Part shown: one piece after another, positions 35,319-43,734 of the stretch | How the letters are laid out: each line of letters begins with the position of its first letter | How positions within the stretch are numbered: the first letter of the stretch is position 1 | Assembly: GCA_023957115.1 (NCBI GenBank) | Contig: JAMLHN010000014.1 | Location: 1-64,000 of the forward strand | DNA from: Thermomicrobiales bacterium | GTDB taxonomy: Bacteria; Chloroflexota; Chloroflexia; Thermomicrobiales; UBA6265 | Length of the DNA: 64,000 nucleotides | Direction: 5' to 3' | Program-made: the position numbers and the translations under genes | Notes under the pieces: model-generated | Told to the model about the DNA's origin: nothing | What the model saw: only the letters and a program-made list of their open reading frames with translations | The model's database searches: none

Positions 35319-37066
35319 GCACGCGGAGCTCGCGAGCGCTCATCGATGGGCAGATCGTCGACTCCCTCGATGTCGAATCGCAACGGCTGAGCAAGTTCTC
35401 CCTCTTCTGGTATCTGAAGAGCATCCCCGAGCTAACCATGGGAACGATCGCCACGTTGATCCCCGTGATCGTCGGGGCGATCTTTGCGCTCGGCTTGTTG
35501 ATCGACTGGGGCATTCGGCGTTCGTTTACCGAAGAGCAGATCGAAACGGCCATCAACTACGACCTCGATTCGATCGACGGAGCCAAGATCGAGGAATGGA
35601 TCGAAGGCTCGGCGTTCATCGACTGGATCTCCGGGGTTTCGATCTGGGCGTTCCTCGTTCCGGTGCTTGTGGCATTCACGCTCATCATTGGGTGGCTCGT
35701 CATCCGCACCCTGCAATGGCGACGTATCCGGTTCGGGATCGAAGATGGCGTGATCTGGATGACCGGCGGGCTGTTTACCGGCTGGGAGCGCCGTCTTCCC
35801 ATCGTCCACGTGCAATCGGTCGAGTTCCGCAGCACTCCGCTGCAACGCGTGCTCACCCTGCGGGGCGTTGCCATTTCGTCGGCCGCTCCAGAAGGAAAGA
35901 ATGCCTCCATCGAGCTGCTGGCGGTACGTCGTGGCGTTGCCGATGAGCTGGCGGCCAACATGCAGCGGGCGTTCGGCGTTTCGATCGACACTCCGGAATC
36001 GGCTGACGATGCATCGGTGCCCATTGCCATGGTGGGCTGGAAGGATCTCTTCGTCGCAGCGGCCAACAGCTTCGAGGTTCGGCTCAGCGTCGTTTCGCTG
36101 TATGTCGCCTACCAGCTTCTGGGACAAGGTCCGTTCAAACGATGGCGGGACCAGATGATCGGCCAGGTCACCAAATACGCGCAGGAACATCACGATCTGG
36201 CGCACGTTCTGCTGATCCTGGCCGGCGCGCTGCTCTTCTTCTGGGTTTTCTCGATCGCCATCTATGTCGCCACCTTTGCGCGGTTCCGGCTTCGCCGCAA
36301 TGGCATGCTGGCCTTTATCGAGCATGGCTTGCTGACCCGTCGCTGGCGCACGGTGCTGCTGCCCCATGTCCAGGCGTTGAGCTTCATCGAGTCGCCGGCG
36401 CAACAGTTGATCGATGACGGTTCGCTGCGCATGACATTGCCCGGGACCACCCGCGACAGCCTGGAACGAACGATGCTCTTACCGGCGGTCGACCGGAGTG
36501 TGACGATCGATGTGCTCGAACGGCTCTTCGCCGAGATCGCCCCGGAAACCGGCAACGCCTTACGCACGATCCAGGGATCCCTGCATCGTCTTCCGCCCTC
36601 GGCACGCCGTTCCTATCTGCTTCGTTGGGTCTGGCGCCTGCTGCCGGTGACCTCGATTCTGGTCATCGGCATGTATCTCATCCCGGGTGGGCTCAATCCC
36701 CTTTGGGGGGGTCTGCCCCTGGTGGTCATCGGGGCATTTGGGGCATGGCTGGGCAACATTCGCTTCCGGGACGCCGGCTGGCGGGTGGACGAGCGGGGCG
36801 TGCTGGCGGTACGCGAGCGTGGGTTGAGCCGGGTAACTCGTGTTGCGCGCCGCGAACGCCTGGTCTGGACCCGCGCAAGCCAGCTCCGCCTGTTCGCCGG
36901 CAAGAACGTGACCTTCGTCGCGAGTGTGGCCGGGGCGGGCGCGCGTCCCGGTATCCTGTCGAAAATCCTCGGATACGGGCTGGTATCCCGAAGCGACAGT
37001 CGCTTCCGGGTCCGCGGTCTGCTGGATACCGAGGCGATCGAGCTTATCGATCGATTGGGGAAATGA
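35315..37066 (+). CDS. Large bacterial PH-domain membrane protein (YdbT-like)
   Basis: 583 residues with several membrane segments (TIATLIPVIVGAIFALGLLI, IWAFLVPVLVAFTLIIGWLV, VLLILAGALLFFWVFSIAIY and VTSILVIGMYLIPGGLNPLW). Between them lie three bPH2-type modules marked by VIWMTGGLFTGWERRLPIVH...VQSVE, LAFIEHGLLTRRWRTVLLPH...VQALSF and RERGLSRVTRVARRERLVWT...RASQLR. The architecture is that of YdbT. It forms an operon with the YdbS-like gene and perhaps the two-component genes upstream. The 3' end runs into heptamer repeats that begin at the stop codon. Confidence 0.85.
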   Translation: MSTRSSRALIDGQIVDSLDVESQRLSKFSLFWYLKSIPELTMGTIATLIPVIVGAIFALGLLIDWGIRRSFTEEQIETAINYDLDSIDGAKIEEWIEGSAFIDWISGVSIWAFLVPVLVAFTLIIGWLVIRTLQWRRIRFGIEDGVIWMTGGLFTGWERRLPIVHVQSVEFRSTPLQRVLTLRGVAISSAAPEGKNASIELLAVRRGVADELAANMQRAFGVSIDTPESADDASVPIAMVGWKDLFVAAANSFEVRLSVVSLYVAYQLLGQGPFKRWRDQMIGQVTKYAQEHHDLAHVLLILAGALLFFWVFSIAIYVATFARFRLRRNGMLAFIEHGLLTRRWRTVLLPHVQALSFIESPAQQLIDDGSLRMTLPGTTRDSLERTMLLPAVDRSVTIDVLERLFAEIAPETGNALRTIQGSLHRLPPSARRSYLLRWVWRLLPVTSILVIGMYLIPGGLNPLWGGLPLVVIGAFGAWLGNIRFRDAGWRVDERGVLAVRERGLSRVTRVARRERLVWTRASQLRLFAGKNVTFVASVAGAGARPGILSKILGYGLVSRSDSRFRVRGLLDTEAIELIDRLGK

Positions 37067-37121
37067 GGAGTTGGGATTTAGGAGTTCGGCTTTCCCAGCT
37101 CCCAACACCTAACTCCCAAAC
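37064..37121. repeat. Inverted heptamer tracts (GAGGAGT/TGGGATT family)
   Basis: GAGGAGT, TGGGATT, TAGGAGT, TCGGCTT, then TCCCAGC, TCCCAAC, ACCTAAC, TCCCAAA, so the two halves can pair as a hairpin. It starts at the stop codon of the YdbT-like gene. Confidence 0.85.
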
Positions 37122-37161
37122 AAGGCGAACGTTCGCGGAACGAGCCGCGCTGAAACTTGGT

Positions 37162-37175
37162 ATGTTTTTGTAACG
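37162..37175 (+). promoter_or_regulatory. 14-base motif shared with the multicopper oxidase upstream region
   Basis: ATGTTTTTGTAACG, identical to 28370-28383. Followed at 37201-37220 by GGGCGAAACGTTCCTGCCCT, whose core AACGTTCCTGCCCTA also occurs in the REP-like element at 5895-5909. Confidence 0.4.
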
Positions 37176-37289
37176 AGGCCCCCTGAAAAAACCCATCGGG
37201 CGAAACGTTCCTGCCCTAAGATGTCGGTAATGAAGTTATGCGCGTTGCAGGCTTCCGCCGGGATTTATCGCAAGGTGTGGAGGTGCGAA

Positions 37290-38126
37290 ATGACACGGCA
37301 ACGAACGTATTCGATCACGGCTCTCGCAGCAGCTTTGTACGTTTTCCTCTGTTGGGCGTTCGCGGACGGGATGTTCGCGCTCGATGCACTCTGGGACTCG
37401 GACGCCATCGCAGGGTCCAACATCTGGACCTATGTGTTCATCGCGTTGATCATCATTGCCGGTGTCTACCAGGCCCGGAAGCTGCCGGATAACGGCATCG
37501 CGATCCAACCGACGCATGATGAGGCACTCGCAACTCCAGGACAGGTCGACGATCCTGTCTGGTGGAAGCTTCTTCTTGGCAATGTCTACTTCTCGCTGAT
37601 CTGGCTGCCGCTTCGCTTCTTTGTCGGCCGCGAATGGCTGAGCTCGGGCGAGGGCAAGGTGCGCGGTGGTGACTTTACCTCGGGCGAAAGCCTGGCCGGA
37701 TATTGGACCAATGCCGTCGCAGTTCCCGAGCAGGGTCGCCCGTTGATCAGTTACGGCTGGTACCGCGATTTCCTGCAGTACATGCTGGACCGTGAGTGGT
37801 ACACGTGGTTTGCCGATCTCGTCATGTGGGGTGAGGTTCTGATTGGACTCGGTATCCTGGTTGGAGCGCTGGTCGGTATCGCCGCCTTCTTCGGAACGGT
37901 CATGAACTTCAGCTTCCAGCTCGCTGGTACGACCAGCAGCAACCCGGTCCTCTTCGGACTGAGCGTCTTCCTCATCCTGGCCTGGAAGGTTGCTGGATAC
38001 TGGGGACTCGATCGCTACTTGCTGCCGCTGCTGGGCACACCATGGCACCGCGGCGCGATCTTCGAAGGCGACAAGGGCGCACCCCCCACCACTCCGGTTG
38101 TGGGTGGCCAGCTCCGAACCAACTAA
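37290..38126 (+). CDS. DoxX-like multi-pass membrane protein
   Basis: 278 residues from ATG 37290, which has GGAGG about 7 bases upstream. Membrane segments: ITALAAALYVFLCWAFADGM, IWTYVFIALIIIAGVYQARK, then after a polar loop VYFSLIWLPLRFFVG, and a pair in the second half (MWGEVLIGLGILVGALVGIA and NPVLFGLSVFLILAWKVAGY) with FFGTVMNFSFQLAG between, a typical DoxX/TQO small-subunit pattern. Related proteins are linked to thiosulfate:quinone oxidoreductase or to unknown redox roles. It is followed by a strong terminator, so it is monocistronic. Quinone reduction is only a possibility. Confidence 0.7.
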   Translation: MTRQRTYSITALAAALYVFLCWAFADGMFALDALWDSDAIAGSNIWTYVFIALIIIAGVYQARKLPDNGIAIQPTHDEALATPGQVDDPVWWKLLLGNVYFSLIWLPLRFFVGREWLSSGEGKVRGGDFTSGESLAGYWTNAVAVPEQGRPLISYGWYRDFLQYMLDREWYTWFADLVMWGEVLIGLGILVGALVGIAAFFGTVMNFSFQLAGTTSSNPVLFGLSVFLILAWKVAGYWGLDRYLLPLLGTPWHRGAIFEGDKGAPPTTPVVGGQLRTN

Positions 38127-38173
38127 CCCGCGGGACGGAGCGAGCCGGCTAACTCGCCCACCGCACACAACGA

Positions 38174-38211
38174 CGAAACGGCCGGGAGAAATCCCCCGGC
38201 CGTTTCGTTTT
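38174..38211 (+). terminator. Rho-independent terminator of the DoxX-like gene
   Basis: Perfect 13-bp stem (38174-38186 with 38195-38207), 8-base loop, followed by TTTT. Confidence 0.88.
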
Positions 38212-38231
38212 GGTCGTTGGCCACGTGGGGT

Positions 38232-38429
38232 CTACTGCCAGCTGGCGTCTTCCCACGTAATCACTTCATCCGCCACCGCATAGGCTTCGGCCAGCTCGAA
38301 CGAGAGCACCTTGGCCTTCAATGTTTCATCGTTGCGCGGCTGATAGACGATAACCTGAAGCGGATAGCTCAGCCCGGTCTCCTCTGCGGTAACCGTATAG
38401 CGCGTGACCTCTGTGCCGACGAACTCCAT
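38232..38429 (-). CDS. Small hypothetical protein
   Basis: 65 residues (MEFVGTEVTRYTVTAEETG at the start, VADEVITWEDASWQ at the end). A strong GGAGGAG lies 9 bases before the ATG on the minus strand, which supports real translation. Mixed strand/helix, acidic, no signal or membrane segment, no cysteine. Not recognised. It faces the terminator of the DoxX-like gene. Confidence 0.65.
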   Translation of the reverse strand: MEFVGTEVTRYTVTAEETGLSYPLQVIVYQPRNDETLKAKVLSFELAEAYAVADEVITWEDASWQ

Positions 38430-38678
38430 GTCTCATACTCCTCCATTAATTGCCTCGCCTCGTGTTGCGAGCCGTTCAACCTATCGTTCCCGGGCACATT
38501 CCCGGAGCTCCTCTACTGGATCGGTTCGCGGGGCGGATCTCCTCTTACATCGTCCGTTCTCCCACGTTCTTTCCACGATGAGCATCGTACGTCCGTTGCA
38601 GCACGGGCACTATCCGTAAGATGGCGTATTCGGCGTGGCGCCAATCCTGGCAATCCTACGTACGTAAAGTGAGGGACT

Positions 38679-39263
38679 ATGTCCGAGGTAGTTGGAATTG
38701 GGATCGATGGACGGCCAAAATGCTTCTGGTGTCTCGGGACGGCGACCTACGAGGCCTATCACGATGAGGAATGGGGTGAGCCCATCCGGGATGACAAGGA
38801 TCTCTTCGCCAAGCTGATGCTGGACGGGTTCCAGGCGGGGCTTTCCTGGAGCACCATCCTCCACAAGCGCGAGAACTTCGACCGCGCGTTCGACGGGTGG
38901 GATCCGGAAACGATCGCCCGCTATACGCAGGACGATGTCGACCGGCTGATGGCGGATGCGGGTATCGTGCGCAACCGGCTCAAGGTCAACGGCGCGGTCA
39001 AGAACGCCCGTGCCTATCTCCAGCTCGTCGAAGAGGAAGGCGCGTTCTCCGACTACCTCTGGTCCTTCGTCGGCGGAGACACGATCGTTATGCGTCCGGT
39101 TGGACCGGAGGACTTCCGCGCCACCAGCCCGGAATCCGACGCCATGTCCAAAGCGCTCAAACAGCGCGGATTCACCTTTGTCGGAAGCACCATCTGCTAC
39201 GCCTTCATGCAGGCAGTCGGCATGATCGACGATCACGTCGTGGGCTGCTGGCGCGCCCAATAG
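38679..39263 (+). CDS. tag: DNA-3-methyladenine glycosylase I
   Basis: 194 residues, standard length. It excises 3-methyladenine from alkylated DNA. Seen: CFWCLGTATYEAYHDEEWG with the N-terminal zinc ligands (Cys and His), LFAKLMLDGFQAGLSWSTIL, the central RNRLKVNGAVKNARAYL and the end SPESDAMSKALKQRGFTFVG with zinc ligands in DDHVVGCW (H-x3-C). The upstream 249 bases hold no other gene. GAGGGACT precedes the ATG only weakly. Confidence 0.95.
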   Translation: MSEVVGIGIDGRPKCFWCLGTATYEAYHDEEWGEPIRDDKDLFAKLMLDGFQAGLSWSTILHKRENFDRAFDGWDPETIARYTQDDVDRLMADAGIVRNRLKVNGAVKNARAYLQLVEEEGAFSDYLWSFVGGDTIVMRPVGPEDFRATSPESDAMSKALKQRGFTFVGSTICYAFMQAVGMIDDHVVGCWRAQ

Positions 39264-39379
39264 CAGGCGGCAGGCAGCACGCAGAATTGCGCAGTCAGTA
39301 GACGTGAGTGACCGGAGCCAGATGCTCCGGCCACTCGTCTCAGGACTCAGGGCCCAGGACCCAAGACTTGGGCCCTGGT
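39262..39379. repeat. Heptamer repeats of two families between convergent genes
   Basis: 39262-39302: GCAGGCG, GCAGGCA, GCACGCA, GAATTGC, GCAGTCA. 39338-39379: TCAGGAC, TCAGGGC, CCAGGAC, CCAAGAC, TTGGGCC. The second tract ends at the stop of the ABC binding-protein gene. Confidence 0.8.
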
Positions 39380-40669
39380 CTACCCGATCTCTGCTTCCAG
39401 GTCCGCGATCATCTGATCGACCGCTTCTTCCGGGGTCGCCTGACCGGTCAGCACCTGCTGGAAGTTCGGCAGCACCGAGGTGCCCGCCCAGCCAGGCGCG
39501 CCGACAAAGCTCAACGGGCCGACTCCAACCGGAATCGCGTCGATTGCGGCCTGGTAGATTGGGTTCTCGGTGATGCGCGGATCGGCTGCTGCTTGCGAGG
39601 AAGCCGGGAAGTATCCCGTTGCCTCCAGGAACGCCACCGCGGCATCCGGCGTGGTCCATTCGGTCAGCCACGCCCAGGCAGCATCTCCATTGTCTTCCTT
39701 GCACAGACCGTTGTACTGCGGGGAGACGCCCTGGATACGCAGCGCCGGACCGGCCGGCACCATTGCCGTCGAGAACTCCACACCTGGCTCCAGGTCGGCC
39801 GAGATCTCGGCCAGCGAGCCCGTATGGTGCAGCACCATCGCGGTCTGGCCGGTGCGGAACGCCTGCATGATCTGCGAATAGCTATCGTTCGGGGCGCTCG
39901 GCGGCACGGCTCCATCGGTCGTGAAAAGTCCGGCATAGAAGGCGATTGCCTCGATCGCCTTGTCGCGATCGATGACCGGAATACCATTCTCATCGGCGGA
40001 CAAGCCGCCATAGGCACGCATGACGTTTTGGATACCGCCCTGACCGCCGTCGCCGCCACGCAATCCGAAGCCGTATCGATCGTTTTCCGCGTCGGTCAGC
40101 GCGATAGCCGCTGCCTGGAGGTCTTCCCAGGTGTCTGGCGCCGCCAGACCGGCTTCGTCGAACCAGTCCTTACGGTAGTAGAGCCAATCGACGAAGAGGA
40201 ACGCGGGAAGCCCGTAGATCTGCCCGTCGATCGTCGCCGCCTCCATCAGACTCGGATCGATACCGGAGCTACCGTCCCAGGCGTTGAACCGCTCGGTCAG
40301 GTCGATGAGTCCGCCCAACGCCAGCATGTCCGGAATACGATCGGCGGCGGCCATGGTGGTATTCGGCAGCGATCCTCCCACCGCGGCAGTCGTGAACTGC
40401 GTCATGAAATCGGCATTCGGGATGTTCTCGGAGATGATGGCGACTCCGGGGTGCGCCTCCTCGAACACGGCGGTGATCTGCTCGAGCCCCAGCATTTCCG
40501 AATCGCTGGTGAAATGGTGCCAGTAGGAGATATCTCCCTCCAGCGCGTCATCCTGCGCCATTACGGGGACGTGGCCGAGTCCCGCAACTGCGGCCGCGCC
40601 CATCGAGGCGCCGAGCAACGTGCGGCGATTGACCCGTACGTTGCCGAGGGAAGGATTCGATCGGTTCAT
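39380..40669 (-). CDS. Extracellular sugar-binding protein of an ABC importer (family 1)
   Basis: 429 residues from ATG at 40669. The leader is Tat-like (NRRTLLGASMGAAAVAGLG). The mature part has the UgpB/MalE-type binding fold: GDISYWHHFTSDSEMLGLEQ, FEEAHPGVAIISENIPNADF, AADRIPDMLALGGLIDLTER, and the late hinge WLTEWTTPDAAVAFLEATGY. It delivers an unknown sugar or oligosaccharide to the two permeases encoded next (41649-40732 and 42614-41655). No ATPase gene is in this operon, so a shared MsmK-type ATPase must serve it; such ATPases are encoded at 52705 and 57681. Confidence 0.9.
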   Translation of the reverse strand: MNRSNPSLGNVRVNRRTLLGASMGAAAVAGLGHVPVMAQDDALEGDISYWHHFTSDSEMLGLEQITAVFEEAHPGVAIISENIPNADFMTQFTTAAVGGSLPNTTMAAADRIPDMLALGGLIDLTERFNAWDGSSGIDPSLMEAATIDGQIYGLPAFLFVDWLYYRKDWFDEAGLAAPDTWEDLQAAAIALTDAENDRYGFGLRGGDGGQGGIQNVMRAYGGLSADENGIPVIDRDKAIEAIAFYAGLFTTDGAVPPSAPNDSYSQIMQAFRTGQTAMVLHHTGSLAEISADLEPGVEFSTAMVPAGPALRIQGVSPQYNGLCKEDNGDAAWAWLTEWTTPDAAVAFLEATGYFPASSQAAADPRITENPIYQAAIDAIPVGVGPLSFVGAPGWAGTSVLPNFQQVLTGQATPEEAVDQMIADLEAEIG

Positions 40670-40731
40670 AGTGCGCGTTCTCCTTTGAATCGAGCGTTCG
40701 ATGAGCTCCGATTGGTGATCCGCTTGTGGTG

Positions 40732-41649
40732 TTATCCCTTCACACCTCCTGCCATCAGGCCGCTGACCAGCGCCCGCTGGACAATGGCGAAGCCGATAAT
40801 GATCGGAATGATGCTGATGATTCCGCTGGCGCTCAGCACGCCCCACGGCATCTGGAACTCGCCGACCATGAGCTGCAAGCCCACCGGCCAGGTACGGGCG
40901 CCGTTGGCCGTCGTCAGCAGCAAGGCCCAGACATATTCGTTCCAGGCGCCAATGGCGATGAAGACCGTTGTCGCGGCGATGCCCTGCCGCGCCAGGGGCA
41001 GGACGATCCGCACCAGCGCTCCCAACCGGGTCGAGCCATCCACCCGGGATGCCTCTTCGAGGTCGGGCGGGATCCCATCGAAGAACCCCTTGAGCATCCA
41101 GACACAGAGCGGCAGCAGAAAGGTCGTATAGGTCAGGGCCAGGCCGAAATGGCTGTCGAAGAGCCCCAGGTTCCGCAGCATGATGAAGAGTGGAATCAGC
41201 AGCAAGGTGAATGGGAACATCCGGATGACGAGGTAGAAGATCATCAATCCGCTTCGTCCCCGGAAGCGATAGCGCGAGATGCTGTAGGCCGCGACCGTGC
41301 CGATGGTGATCGACATGAGTACGGTCAGCCCGGTCACGATGGCGCTGTTGCGCAGTAGGCGCGGATACCCCGACCGTTCCCAAAGCGTTTGGTAGTTCTC
41401 GATGTTCAGCGACTTCGGCAGCCACGTGAAACTGCGCGAAACGATCTCGCCCTCGGTTTTGAACGAGGTCAGCACGGTCCAGACGATCGGCCCCATCGCG
41501 AACAAGACCACGAGCACGACCACGATTGCGGCAACCACATCGTAGAAGCGTCGTATACGCCGCAACGACCCGAATGGCATCCACGATTTCGCCGGTTCGA
41601 TCGCCGGTACGTGGGAAAAAGGACCGGTCTGTTCGGCAGTAACGCTCAT
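40732..41649 (-). CDS. Sugar ABC transporter permease (MalG/UgpE type)
   Basis: 305 residues, six membrane segments. The N-terminus is cytosolic, the first segment is VVAAIVVVLVVLFAMGPIVW, and the EAA motif is GIPPDLEEASRVDGSTRLGA followed by LVRIVLPLARQGIAAT. It ends LVSGLMAGGVKG, as is typical. It pairs with the MalF-type permease 5 bases upstream in the transcript to form the channel. Confidence 0.93.
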   Translation of the reverse strand: MSVTAEQTGPFSHVPAIEPAKSWMPFGSLRRIRRFYDVVAAIVVVLVVLFAMGPIVWTVLTSFKTEGEIVSRSFTWLPKSLNIENYQTLWERSGYPRLLRNSAIVTGLTVLMSITIGTVAAYSISRYRFRGRSGLMIFYLVIRMFPFTLLLIPLFIMLRNLGLFDSHFGLALTYTTFLLPLCVWMLKGFFDGIPPDLEEASRVDGSTRLGALVRIVLPLARQGIAATTVFIAIGAWNEYVWALLLTTANGARTWPVGLQLMVGEFQMPWGVLSASGIISIIPIIIGFAIVQRALVSGLMAGGVKG

Positions 41650-41654
41650 CAGTC

Positions 41655-42614
41655 TTACTCCTTCGTGACGCCCGAGGCGCGCACATAGACGACGGTGAAC
41701 GCCATCAGACAGAAGAGCGCCAGCACGGAAAGCGCCGCCGCGTAGCCAAAGTCGAACCGGAGATACGCGGTTTGGAACCCATAGAGCGCGATGGTTTGGG
41801 TTGCGTTGCCAGGGCCACCGCCGGTGAGCACCAGCAGAATATCCGGCGAATTGAACAACCCGATCACCCGCAGGATCGTGGCTCCGACGATGACCGGCAT
41901 CAGCATCGGAATCGTGATGTCGCGGAACCGTTGAAATGTCCCGCTGCCGTCCACACTCGATGCTTCGTAATACTCACTCGGAATGGCGTACAACCCCGCC
42001 AGGAAGAAGAGCGTGAAGAATGCGAAGTTCTTCCAGAGCTCGACGACCAGCACCTCGTACAGGGCGGTGCTCGGATTCGTGAACCAGGCGTGCCCACGCT
42101 CCAGCACGCCGATCCGGCTCAGGAGCTCATTGATTACCCCCAGCCGCGAATCGAGCATCAGCCGCCACATGTTGGCCGAGACGACCGATGGCAGCAACCA
42201 GGGGATGAGCACCAGCACCGCGGCAATGCGAAATCCCTTGAGCGACCGGTGCAGCGCCAACGCGGTGATCATGCCGAGGATGAACTGACTGATCGATCCG
42301 ACCGTTACCCAGATCAACGTGTTCTTGAGCGCAATTCGGATCGTTTTGTCAGAGAGCATGTCGCGATAGTGCTCGAGTCCGATCCACGGCCGACCGAGCG
42401 CCGGCCGGTTGAGCCGGTATTCGTGAAAGCTGAGCCAGATACCGCTGATGACCGGGTAGACCACCACTGCCGTCACCAGAATCAGACTCGGAATGAGGAG
42501 GAGATAGGCCCAGTACTTTCCTTCGATCAACGCATAGATCACGTTCGACGAGGTCGACTGGGAGTCGTCGCGTACAGTGGCGGCCGTCTCCCGGGTCGTG
42601 ACGGTGTCGCTCAT
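41655..42614 (-). CDS. Sugar ABC transporter permease (MalF/UgpA type)
   Basis: 319 residues from ATG at 42614. First membrane segment at about 30-55 (YLLLIPSLILVTAVVVYPVI), SIWLSFHEYR-like WLSFHEYRLNRP, and the EAA motif AIPSEYYEASSVDGSGTFQR. It ends with LSVLALFCLMAFTVVYVRAS. Its start overlaps the stop of the GntR gene by 4 bases, so regulator and transporter are translated together. Confidence 0.93.
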   Translation of the reverse strand: MSDTVTTRETAATVRDDSQSTSSNVIYALIEGKYWAYLLLIPSLILVTAVVVYPVISGIWLSFHEYRLNRPALGRPWIGLEHYRDMLSDKTIRIALKNTLIWVTVGSISQFILGMITALALHRSLKGFRIAAVLVLIPWLLPSVVSANMWRLMLDSRLGVINELLSRIGVLERGHAWFTNPSTALYEVLVVELWKNFAFFTLFFLAGLYAIPSEYYEASSVDGSGTFQRFRDITIPMLMPVIVGATILRVIGLFNSPDILLVLTGGGPGNATQTIALYGFQTAYLRFDFGYAAALSVLALFCLMAFTVVYVRASGVTKE

Positions 42615-43438
42615 GCCGGCCCCTCCCCGCACAGGTCGGTCTTGTCCAAGTCAGGGTCGCCGGTGCGTTGGGTGACAGCCTTGGCGGTGTAGACAATGTG
42701 GTCCGACATGGCTCCGGCCGCCGCATCGCCGTCCTGGTTGGCAATGGCGACCAGGATGGCTCGGTGATGTCCCACCGCCGCCCGAAACGAGCCTGCCTGG
42801 TGGGCAACCAATGGAACGACATCGTGTTGCAGGTCGCGCGCGGTGGCGACCGCTACTTCGTAGTAGGGATTGCCACTGGCACGTGCGATCGCCAGGTGGA
42901 ACCGGTCGTCGATCTCGCCGAAGCGCTCCAGCTGCCCAGCAGCGACGATGTCGGCCATCGCCTCGTCGGTTTGCTCGATCTCCGCCAGCTGGGCCGGTGT
43001 GCGCCGGAGGGCGGCAAAGCTGGCCGCATCCGACTCCAGCGCGCGCCGAAATTCGAACAGCCGCTCGACCGATTCCATATCGGGAGAAACCGAGAGGGTA
43101 AATGCACGGGTGATCGTCGGCGTCGTATTGAGCACGTAGATCCCGCTACCCTGGCGGGCTTCGACCATGCCCAGTGCGCCAAGCACCTTGATCGCCTCGC
43201 GGATCACACCCCGGCTGACGCCAAACGCGGCGCTGAGCTCGCGCTCGGTGGGCAAGCGCTCTCCGGAAGAGAGACCGCCATCTCGAATCGATTCCGCAAT
43301 CTGCCGAACCACACGCTCGTACGAGCGTGTGACGGTGACCGCCTGATAGCTGGAGCTCATCCTGGGGAGATCGGTATGGGAGTGAGCGGAGCCCTTCCGG
43401 CCCACATTGCCGGAGGGGCTGGCATTCGTCATCGACAT
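42611..43438 (-). CDS. GntR (FadR-type) transcriptional regulator of the sugar ABC operon
   Basis: 275 residues from ATG at 43438, preceded by AGAGAAG. After a 35-residue tail it has the winged helix-turn-helix: YERVVRQIAESIRDGGLSSG, RLPTERELSAAFGVSRGVIR and EAIKVLGALGMVEARQGSGI. The C-terminal FCD domain (about 120-255) carries a metal/effector site (FHLAIARASGNPYYE, VGHHRAILVAI). It probably represses or activates the operon in response to an acidic sugar or carboxylate. It is the first gene of the operon, followed by MalF-, MalG- and binding-protein genes. Confidence 0.9.
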   Translation of the reverse strand: MSMTNASPSGNVGRKGSAHSHTDLPRMSSSYQAVTVTRSYERVVRQIAESIRDGGLSSGERLPTERELSAAFGVSRGVIREAIKVLGALGMVEARQGSGIYVLNTTPTITRAFTLSVSPDMESVERLFEFRRALESDAASFAALRRTPAQLAEIEQTDEAMADIVAAGQLERFGEIDDRFHLAIARASGNPYYEVAVATARDLQHDVVPLVAHQAGSFRAAVGHHRAILVAIANQDGDAAAGAMSDHIVYTAKAVTQRTGDPDLDKTDLCGEGPA

Positions 43439-43734
43439 GCCACTTCTCTCTGCCAGACATCGAATCATCTGGTTGTCGGACCAATTCCATCCGATGGTAT
43501 CCAGTCGATCCAGAATTGTCAATTTCGATCCAGTGGTCCAGAGTCCAGAGCGAAGGTCAAGAACCAGCTTGCGGAATATCAAGCGCCATATTCCGTAGCC
43601 GCCGGCCCGGTGCCGGCGGATGTTCGCTCGGCACAGGGCCGGCAGCTACCGGTGCTCCCCAGTGGAGGTGTGGCGATAGGGAACGGCCCGGAACCGATCG
43701 GTTCCGGGCGTCGATGGCTGAGTTGTTGGGCAAG
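43439..43734. other. Intergenic region with heptamers and a 22-bp perfect palindrome
   Basis: 43528-43551 shows GATCCAG, TGGTCCA, GAGTCCA heptamers. 43687-43708 is a 22-bp perfect palindrome (CCCGGAACCGA and its complement). The palindrome lies after the stop of the siderophore-binding gene on the minus strand and may be a transcription-end hairpin, but no T tract follows. Confidence 0.6.

Noticed and set aside
39308..41131. Long plus-strand reading frame of about 600 codons
   Set aside because: It lies opposite the sugar-binding protein and permease genes, which have clear motifs; its composition is that of an antisense frame.
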